From Thermodesulfovibrionia bacterium (GTDB taxonomy: Bacteria > Nitrospirota > Thermodesulfovibrionia > UBA6902), in the NCBI GenBank assembly GCA_020053105.1, contig JAGVNU010000036.1, positions 1-58,649 of the forward strand: 58,649 nucleotides of DNA, in the 5' to 3' direction. The position numbers and the translations under genes were made by a program. The notes under the pieces are model-generated. The model saw only the letters and a program-made list of their open reading frames with translations, was not told the DNA's origin and ran no database searches. Below, piece by piece: positions 52,696 through 58,649 of the stretch; position 1 is the stretch's first letter; every line of letters starts with the position of its first letter.

Positions 52696-53898
52696 TTAAG
52701 AGCCGTGTCTGCCCGCAAATATAATGGCGCGCATGCGGATAACGTCTTTATGGGCGGCTATATCTTTAATTAAATCAGCAGGGACCGGCGACTCCATATC
52801 TATGATGTTATAACCGATAGAGCCGTTGCTTTCATTCAGATAACTGGAAATATTGATGCCGTGGGCCCCGACTTTCTGCGAGGCGAAACCGATCATGCCC
52901 GGCACGTCGCGGTTGATCATGATCAGGCGAGTATGCACTTCATCCGAGGGGATTGATTCTACAGTCGGGAAATTTACGCTATGACTTACCGTGCCGTATT
53001 CGAGATAGGCCATCAGCTCCTGCACCGCCATGCAGGCGCAATGCTCTTCAGACTCCTCGGTACTGGCCCCGAGATGAGGCGAGGCAATGATCTTGGGATG
53101 GCTGAGCATCGCGGCAGTCGGGAAATCAGTTACATAACCTGCCAGATGTCCGCTGTTCAGGGCTTCAAGAATTGCGGCTTCATCAACAAGGGGTCCGCGC
53201 GCGTAATTTACAAGTATGGCGCCCTGCGGCAGCCGTCCAAGAACATCGGCGTTTATAAAACCCCTCAGCTTTTCGCTGAACGGCATGTGCAAGGTCAGGA
53301 CATTTGCCTGCTCTACCACCTCTCTCCAGCTCCGGACAATATTTACTTCAGGGTAAAGGCTATGAATATTCTCCATCGCAGGGGAAGGATCAAACCCGGT
53401 GACCCGCATCTGCCGGCGTATGCCCCCGTTTGCGACATGCACCCCGATCTTTCCGAGGCCTAAAACACCCAGCGTTTTACCTGCCAGTTCAAAGCCCCGG
53501 AATGCCGACTTCCCGGCTTCAACATGCTCGGTAATCTCTTTATCACTCAACCCGGCCAGATCATGGCAGAAGTTAATTGCCTGATGAATATTTCGGGCGA
53601 GGATTCCAAGCATGATAAAAACCAGTTCCGCCACCGCGTTGGCATTGGCCCCCGGTGTGTTGAAAACACATATCCCCTTCTCCGTCGCCTTACTCACCGT
53701 GATATTATTCACCCCGGCCCCGGCCCGCGCCACTGCCAGAAGAGACGGGTAAAGGTCCGTGTCTACCTGAGAACTCCGCACGAGTATCCCCTCCGGGTCC
53801 TTTTCATCGGCGCTCACAGAATATCTGTCTCCAAGCAGATCAAGCCCCTCAGGGGCAATTTTATTTACAACCTTGATGCGATATTTAGACATATACAT
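52696..53898 (-). CDS. serA: D-3-phosphoglycerate dehydrogenase with ACT domain
   Basis: The 400-residue enzyme has the NAD motif GVLGLGKIGVHVANGG (about 142-157), catalytic arginine in VNYARGPLVDE, glutamate in the following segment and the histidine in SPHLGASTEESEEH. A C-terminal ACT domain (about 325-395: INRDVPGMIGFASQKVGAHG) should bind serine. It makes phosphohydroxypyruvate for serine synthesis. The family also contains related 2-hydroxyacid dehydrogenases, but the ACT domain favours SerA. Confidence 0.92.
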   Translation of the reverse strand: MYMSKYRIKVVNKIAPEGLDLLGDRYSVSADEKDPEGILVRSSQVDTDLYPSLLAVARAGAGVNNITVSKATEKGICVFNTPGANANAVAELVFIMLGILARNIHQAINFCHDLAGLSDKEITEHVEAGKSAFRGFELAGKTLGVLGLGKIGVHVANGGIRRQMRVTGFDPSPAMENIHSLYPEVNIVRSWREVVEQANVLTLHMPFSEKLRGFINADVLGRLPQGAILVNYARGPLVDEAAILEALNSGHLAGYVTDFPTAAMLSHPKIIASPHLGASTEESEEHCACMAVQELMAYLEYGTVSHSVNFPTVESIPSDEVHTRLIMINRDVPGMIGFASQKVGAHGINISSYLNESNGSIGYNIIDMESPVPADLIKDIAAHKDVIRMRAIIFAGRHGS

Positions 53899-54202
53899 GA
53901 CCTCGCGTTTCTTTTTCCGTAAAGTTCCTGGCGGACTTATTTTGTACTATTGCTTTAATTTTATCAAAATAAATATTTCAGAACATGTAAAGGACCGCGG
54001 CAGTGGAGATTGAATTTAAATAGTCACCTCGATACCTGAAGCGCAGCCTGTAACCGGCAGAATTAATTTACATGGGCCACAATGAACAAGGCCCAGCAAT
54101 GCACATTTAAATGTCTTATCGAATTGTGAATTTTTAAATTCAGTCTCCCCTGCCCGGCGATGCGACTACTTTCCATCCCGCGCTCTCTGCTATTATAGTT
54201 AA
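53899..54202. other. divergent intergenic region with inverted-repeat element B
   Basis: These 304 bp separate serA and mltB. They hold the 156-bp element B. Near the right end TATTAT (54191-54196) lies 6 bp before the mltB ATG, a possible -10 box for a leaderless message. Confidence 0.5.
53999..54154. repeat. long inverted-repeat element, copy B (156 bp)
   Basis: The left arm GGCAGTGGAGATTGAATTTA pairs with TAAATTCAGTCTCCCCTGCC on the right with two mismatches, and pairing continues through CTCGATA/TTATCGAATT. The inner motifs CTCGATACCTGAAGCGCAG and AATGTCTTATCGAATT are nearly identical to copy A. Confidence 0.85.
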
Positions 54203-55201
54203 ATGAGATTTCTCAAATTCGCATTAATGGTCATTACTCTGACCTCGCTGCTTGCCCTTCCAGGGTCATGTCCCGCAGAGGACGACTTCAGCCAATGGCT
54301 GGAGACATTGAGGGCTGAAGCCCTGACAAAAGGCATATCATCAGCCACCCTGGACACGGCATTCACAGACCTGCAACCGATCCCGCGTGTTATAGAGCTG
54401 GACCGCAATCAGCCGGAGTTTAAATATGACTTATGGGGTTACCTCGATCTTGTCATAACCGAATCACGGGTCAAAAAAGGAAGACAAATGCTTTACATCC
54501 ACAGAAAGCTGCTTAATAAAATCAAGACCAGTTACGGAGTGCAGCCCCGCTTCCTCGTTGCCTTCTGGGCGCTTGAGACAAACTTCGGCGCCAATATCGG
54601 GAAATTCCCGGTCATCGGGGCTGTGGCGACACTGGCGCACGATACGAGACGGAGCGGTTTTTTCCGGAACGAGCTTCTGAGCGCCCTGAAAATTCTCGAT
54701 GAAGGACATATTAATATTTCAGACATGCGCGGTTCATGGGCCGGCGCCATGGGGCAGCTGCAGTTTATGCCGTCCACATTCGTCAGATTCGCCGTTGATG
54801 AGGACAAAGACGGCCGCAAGGACATCTGGCGCAGTCTCCCTGATGTATTCGGTTCCGCTGCCAATTTTCTGTCCGGCAACGGCTGGGATTCGCATTTTAC
54901 ATGGGGGAGGCAGGTGTATCTGCCGAAGGATTTTAATCATGAACTCACCGGACTTGGCACTGAAATGACACTGTCTGAATGGAGAAAACTCGGGGTCCGC
55001 CGTGTTGACGGCAAGGCACTGAAGGGCGCAAATATTAAGGCATCTCTCATCCAGACCTCAGGAAGTAATGACCCTTCATTCCTGGTATATGGCAATTTCA
55101 GGGCAGTCATGCAGTGGAACTCCTCTCATCTTTACGCACTGGCTGTATGTCACCTGGCTGACCGGCTGGAAGGGGCCGGGTCCTTCCGCAATTCAAAGTA
55201 G
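54203..55201 (+). CDS. mltB: lytic murein transglycosylase B
   Basis: The 332-residue protein has a signal peptide (about 1-25) and the MltB/SLT-type catalytic glutamate in AFWALETNFGANIG (about residues 120-133). Other family segments are GSWAGAMGQLQFMPSTFVRF, DIWRSLPDVFGSAANFL and LSEWRKLGVRR. It cleaves peptidoglycan to 1,6-anhydro products. No ribosome site is seen, and the start is 6 bp after a TATTAT box. Confidence 0.92.
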   Translation: MRFLKFALMVITLTSLLALPGSCPAEDDFSQWLETLRAEALTKGISSATLDTAFTDLQPIPRVIELDRNQPEFKYDLWGYLDLVITESRVKKGRQMLYIHRKLLNKIKTSYGVQPRFLVAFWALETNFGANIGKFPVIGAVATLAHDTRRSGFFRNELLSALKILDEGHINISDMRGSWAGAMGQLQFMPSTFVRFAVDEDKDGRKDIWRSLPDVFGSAANFLSGNGWDSHFTWGRQVYLPKDFNHELTGLGTEMTLSEWRKLGVRRVDGKALKGANIKASLIQTSGSNDPSFLVYGNFRAVMQWNSSHLYALAVCHLADRLEGAGSFRNSK

Positions 55202-55214
55202 ATAACGGAAATAT

Positions 55215-56063
55215 ATGAAGACATTGACCATAAAGGCAACCGCAGGGCCAGGACACGAGGGGACTGTCATGGACTTTCTCTGCGCTAAAACCGGACTTTC
55301 CAGAAGCCGGATCAAAGACGCCATGAGCAAGGGGGCTGTCCGGATTAAAAAGAATAATGCAAAGATGCTGCCTGAGAGAAAGGGCTCATGCGTCTTTAGC
55401 CCCGGCGATTATATTGAGTTTTACTATGACGAACAACTCCTCTCAAGGAAGCCGCCTTCCGCAAAATGTCTGCGCGATCTCGTATCCTACAGCGTATGGC
55501 ACAAGCCTGCAGGTCTCATGTCTCAAGGCACAAAGTACGGGGACCACTGTTCCATACTGCGGCAGATCGAAAAGCATTTCCAGCCTGCGCGCAAGGTCTT
55601 CCCTGTCCACCGCCTGGACCGGGAGGCTTCAGGCATAATGCTCGTGGCCCACAACCGTGAGGCAGCTGCAAAACTCTCAGAACTTTTTCAGACAAAAAAA
55701 GTTGTAAAGGAATACAGCATAGAGGCGTTCGGCAACGTTAATGACCTGAATTGCCGGGAGATATTGTTTTCTCTTGACGGAAGTTCCGCGATAACGGAAT
55801 TTACCGTGATATCATTTGATCCTGATAAAAATTCATCCACAGTCACGGCGCTCGCAAAAACGGGACGTTATCACCAGGTGCGTCGTCATTTCAATATGAC
55901 CGGCCATCCTGTTATGGGCGACCCCAAATACGGACAAGGGAACAAGAACAGTGAAGGTATGAAACTCGCCGCTGTGGCCCTTAGGTACCGTTGCCCTGTT
56001 CTGAAAAAAGATGTTGAGATCAGGGTGCCGGACGAAGGCACAGTTTTTGAGGCTGAGAGCTGA
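55215..56063 (+). CDS. RluA-family pseudouridine synthase
   Basis: The 282-residue protein has an N-terminal S4-like RNA-binding domain (FLCAKTGLSRSRIKDAMSKG). The catalytic motif FPVHRLDREASGIMLVAHN (about 135-152) carries the aspartate. The C-terminal segment KTGRYHQVRRHFNMTGHPVM is also conserved. It modifies uridines in rRNA or tRNA; the target is not predictable. It follows mltB by 13 bp and is probably cotranscribed. Confidence 0.92.
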   Translation: MKTLTIKATAGPGHEGTVMDFLCAKTGLSRSRIKDAMSKGAVRIKKNNAKMLPERKGSCVFSPGDYIEFYYDEQLLSRKPPSAKCLRDLVSYSVWHKPAGLMSQGTKYGDHCSILRQIEKHFQPARKVFPVHRLDREASGIMLVAHNREAAAKLSELFQTKKVVKEYSIEAFGNVNDLNCREILFSLDGSSAITEFTVISFDPDKNSSTVTALAKTGRYHQVRRHFNMTGHPVMGDPKYGQGNKNSEGMKLAAVALRYRCPVLKKDVEIRVPDEGTVFEAES

Positions 56064-56079
56064 TGGCTGTTAAAAGTTT

Positions 56080-57312
56080 CTAATGAAAGAACAGATATGA
56101 GACGAATATTGCCGCCAGAAAACCGGCAGCATCCGCAATAAGCCCGCATGTTATCGTATACCGGGTATTCTTTATTCCCACCGCGCCGAAATAAACGGCG
56201 ACTATGTAAAAGGTTGTATCAGCAGATCCCTGTATTACTGAAGCGACCCTTCCGGTAAATGAATCCGCCCCGTATGTCTTCATTGCATCCACCATCATGC
56301 CCCTCGCCCCGCTGCCGCTGAGAGGCTTCATTAATGCCGTAGGCAATGCGCCTGTAAAATCGGTATCTATGTTGAGAGCTGCAAGCATATTCCTGACAAG
56401 ATCAACAAACAGGTCCATGGCCCCTGAAGCCCTGAACACTCCCACTGCGACAAGTATGGCTATAAGATAAGGAATGATTTTTACTGCGACATGAAAGCCG
56501 TCCTTGGCCCCTTCGATAAAGGCCTCGTAAACATTGACCCTCCTGATCATGGCCAGAATGATGAAAGAGATGATAATAGAAAACAGCAGCATATTTGCAG
56601 TGACCGTGGAAATGGCCGTTATCTCTTCCCTGCTCATTCCTGATAGAAAAAATATTGTCGTACCTACGAGCGCGGCAAACCCTCCGAGATAGGCAAGTAT
56701 TACCCTGTCAAACAGGTTTATCCTCTGATACAGGGCAACACTGATAAGCCCCGCCAGTGTTGAAGCCGATGTGGCCAGTAAAATGGGAATGAAGATATCT
56801 GAAGGGTCAACGGCTCCCAGCTGGAAGCGGTACACCATAATACTGACAGGGATAATAGTTAGTCCGGAGGCGTTTAATACAAGGAACATGATCATCGGGT
56901 CCGATGCCGTGTCCTTATGTTTATTTGTGTCCTGCATTTCCTTCATGGCCTTAAGGCCCAGAGGAGTTGCGGCATTATCCAGCCCGAGCATATTGGCTGC
57001 AATGTTCATCATTATCGGCCCGACCGCCGGATGGTCTTTCCCAAGCTCAGGAAATAAACGGTGGAAAAACGGCCCCACCGCCCTGGAAAAGATGTGCACT
57101 ACTCCCCCCTCTTCACCTATCTTCATCAATCCCATCCATAGCGTCAGGACCCCGGTCAGCCCGAGGGAGATCTCAAAACCGGTCTTTGCGTACTCGAAAG
57201 TCCCGTTCATTATCTTCGGGAATATATCCATATTGTGAAAGAAAACGAGCTGCACAACCCCGACAACGAATGAGATCAGAAAAAAACCTGTCCAGATATA
57301 GTTGAGGACCAT
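56080..57312 (-). CDS. fused SpmA-SpmB membrane protein
   Basis: The start at 57312 (MVLNYIWTGFFLISF) is chosen because the longer frame adds only a few residues without a ribosome site. The 410-residue protein has two nucleoside-recognition (Gate) halves: SpmA-like (MGLMKIGEEGG, GPIMMNIAANMLGLDNAATP) and SpmB-like (DGFHVAVKIIPYLIAILVAV, LMKPLSGSGARGMMVDAMK). Such fused proteins occur in many non-sporulating Gram-negatives; the transported substrate is unknown. Confidence 0.9.
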   Translation of the reverse strand: MVLNYIWTGFFLISFVVGVVQLVFFHNMDIFPKIMNGTFEYAKTGFEISLGLTGVLTLWMGLMKIGEEGGVVHIFSRAVGPFFHRLFPELGKDHPAVGPIMMNIAANMLGLDNAATPLGLKAMKEMQDTNKHKDTASDPMIMFLVLNASGLTIIPVSIMVYRFQLGAVDPSDIFIPILLATSASTLAGLISVALYQRINLFDRVILAYLGGFAALVGTTIFFLSGMSREEITAISTVTANMLLFSIIISFIILAMIRRVNVYEAFIEGAKDGFHVAVKIIPYLIAILVAVGVFRASGAMDLFVDLVRNMLAALNIDTDFTGALPTALMKPLSGSGARGMMVDAMKTYGADSFTGRVASVIQGSADTTFYIVAVYFGAVGIKNTRYTITCGLIADAAGFLAAIFVSYLFFH

Positions 57313-57528
57313 GCAATATAGTACCACAGTGCCCTTTTGGGGTCCGGAAATTCAGGGCAGGGGGAATTTGCAGCAAGAGACAACAAGGCGGTATTCCTGC
57401 ACATAATAAGACAGGACAAAATATATTTGCAATTCGATTAATTATTATATATGATTCCCTATAAGGCGAATATCAGATATACTTTACAGCGCCTTTTAAT
57501 CATTAATGCAATGAAAGGAAGATAAGAC

Positions 57529-58284
57529 ATGTTAACAACTAAAAGAAAATTCCACAGATTTGAACTCCCTTTAGATGTAAAATTCAGGCCCTCGCATGGA
57601 GCTGTTGAATATGCGACGGCTGTGACAAAAAATATCTCCGGTGAAGGACTCTGTCTTGAAGCAAAGGCTTTCAACTTCATTCAGTTTGAAAACCTGGAGC
57701 TGAACATTCAGCTTCCAAAAAGCAGGGCCTCTGTGTCCCTCTCCGGTGACGTGGCCTGGAAAAAGCAGGTGAACGGCAAGAGCCTTGTCGGGATCAAATT
57801 CAAGATGAAAAATAAAGACATGCTGAAGAAGGACATGGAAAACATCTTTTCATCATCTGACATCCCCAGGGACAGGATTTTCAGCAGTGACGCTGAATTC
57901 ATGAAAAAAATGGAGATAAAGAATAAGCCTGTCGCCAAAACTGCAGTCGAAAAGAGCGCATCATTAGAACAGACCCCGGCAACAGGGTTTATGAAACAGT
58001 ACCTTAAGAACGGTAAATGCAAGGTCACATTCAGGCTGCCCCAGGCCGCGGCAATGGGCGCTCAAGACGTAGTCATAGCCGGTGATTTCAATAATTGGGA
58101 CACAGCCGCTTCTCCGATGACTCGGCTCAAAAACGGCGACTTCAAAATAACTCTGGACCTGGATGCCGGCATGGAGTACAGATTCAGGTATCTTATTGAC
58201 GGAACTCGCTGGGAGAATGACTGGAGCGCCGACAGGTACTCACGAAATGATTATGGGGCCGACGATTCGGTCCTGGTCCTGTAA
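57529..58284 (+). CDS. PilZ domain fused to a CBM48-like glycogen-binding domain
   Basis: The 251-residue protein starts with a PilZ domain (about 1-105). It has the c-di-GMP-binding RxxxR (R6-R10 in KRKFHRFE) and NxSxxG (NISGEG at 35-40). A charged linker (about 106-155) leads to a CBM48/AMPK-beta-like domain: VVIAGDFNNWDTAASPM, GMEYRFRYLIDGTRWENDW. No membrane segment is seen. A c-di-GMP signal may thus act on a glycan or glycogen-related target. GAAAGGAAG precedes the ATG. Confidence 0.9.
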   Translation: MLTTKRKFHRFELPLDVKFRPSHGAVEYATAVTKNISGEGLCLEAKAFNFIQFENLELNIQLPKSRASVSLSGDVAWKKQVNGKSLVGIKFKMKNKDMLKKDMENIFSSSDIPRDRIFSSDAEFMKKMEIKNKPVAKTAVEKSASLEQTPATGFMKQYLKNGKCKVTFRLPQAAAMGAQDVVIAGDFNNWDTAASPMTRLKNGDFKITLDLDAGMEYRFRYLIDGTRWENDWSADRYSRNDYGADDSVLVL

Positions 58285-58408
58285 AAAACTGTTCCTCTTC
58301 GCATTCATATGTTTATGAAGAACGCGGCACTATGAACACAGGACTTTCCTGCCTTATTCATCAGTATGCCATCTCAATTCACCTGGTTCGTATTGTTATG
58401 GCTTTTTA

Positions 58409-58649
58409 TTATGTTTTCTCTTTATATTCCCGGAAGCCATCGATCAAATGATTGAATGAAGTTGGCTTGTATTTATCAAAGCTCTCTTCGTCCACGTAAA
58501 CGAAGTCGTATGCCACGTCTTTCTGCACCCGGTTGATATCTTCGCACCACTGCCGCAATCGTACCATCTTCAGCGGCACATCCAAGTCTTCCTGCCCTTT
58601 GGTTTCGACAATGACAATCCGCTTGGTCGCTCCGTGGGGGTCGTTGATC
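58409..58649 (-). CDS. C-terminal end of a type III Res/DEAD-helicase-like protein (partial)
   Basis: A minus-strand frame enters from the right edge (in phase with 58648) and stops with TAA at 58409-58411. The about 79 residues include RIVIVETKGQEDLDVPLKMV, LRQWCEDINRV and AYDFVYVDEESFDKYKPTSF, the typical tail of type III restriction subunit R and related DEAD/DEAH helicases (ETKG near a nuclease core). The main body lies outside the window. It is the only hint of a defence or restriction locus here. Confidence 0.75.
   Translation of the reverse strand, partial: INDPHGATKRIVIVETKGQEDLDVPLKMVRLRQWCEDINRVQKDVAYDFVYVDEESFDKYKPTSFNHLIDGFREYKEKT

Overview
The window reads as a chromosomal segment of an anaerobic, Gram-negative bacterium. 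The evidence is a complete lptC-lptA-lptB LPS-export set, several lipoproteins, an Rnf ion-translocating complex, a seven-haem cytochrome c, DsrE, sigma-54 with its regulators, and anaerobic radical-SAM thiamine synthesis. Gene content and style suggest a Nitrospirota (Thermodesulfovibrio-like) or Desulfobacterota relative. This placement is inference; there is no rRNA in the window. There are no insertion sequences, CRISPR arrays or phage genes.

Layout. 1-4.5 kb: end of a coiled-coil gene, a multihaem cytochrome c and a HAMP protein, then a convergent sigma-54 two-component system. 4.8-9.3 kb: hpt, trmL, tRNA-Leu(UAA), a large HD-GYP sensor with a good sigma-54 promoter, and dsrE. 9.3-14.9 kb: rnfCDGEAB on the minus strand. 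15.2-21 kb: lptC-lptA-lptB-rpoN-hpf-rapZ-nifS on the plus strand. 21-30.4 kb: a long minus-strand housekeeping run, trxA-trxB-ffh-rpsP-khpA-trmD-rplS-rnhB-rpsO-pnp-M16 protease; the usual rimM is absent. 30.5-32 kb: a hypothetical gene and a VKOR-thioredoxin gene. 32-37.2 kb: two solute-binding-protein/histidine-kinase modules facing each other, with a scrap of an RND efflux gene between them. 37.4-41 kb: Slp lipoprotein, HD-GYP and HEAT-repeat proteins. 41-45.8 kb: a TPP-riboswitch-controlled thi operon with a HydG-like ThiH. 45.8-58.3 kb: L,D-transpeptidase and a Braun-type lipoprotein, aconitase, nitroreductase, cold-shock protein, a SpoT-like HD protein, D-3-phosphoglycerate dehydrogenase, MltB, an RluA-type synthase, SpmAB and a PilZ-CBM48 protein. 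The right edge holds the end of a restriction/helicase gene.

The most exciting observation is at 31074-32009. The VKOR-thioredoxin gene is interrupted by one in-frame UGA exactly where the first cysteine of the thioredoxin CxxC should be (W-UGA-P-S-C). A bacterial SECIS-like hairpin with loop AAGUCU follows at nearly the same distance as in E. coli fdhF. I read this as a selenoprotein. The second is a family of three roughly 155-bp inverted-repeat elements (47.2, 50.2 and 54.0 kb). They share an inner motif (TCGATACC..AA.CGCA), while one copy has a different but still self-complementary outer stem, which points to selection for the fold. Smaller dispersed palindromes sit at several operon junctions.
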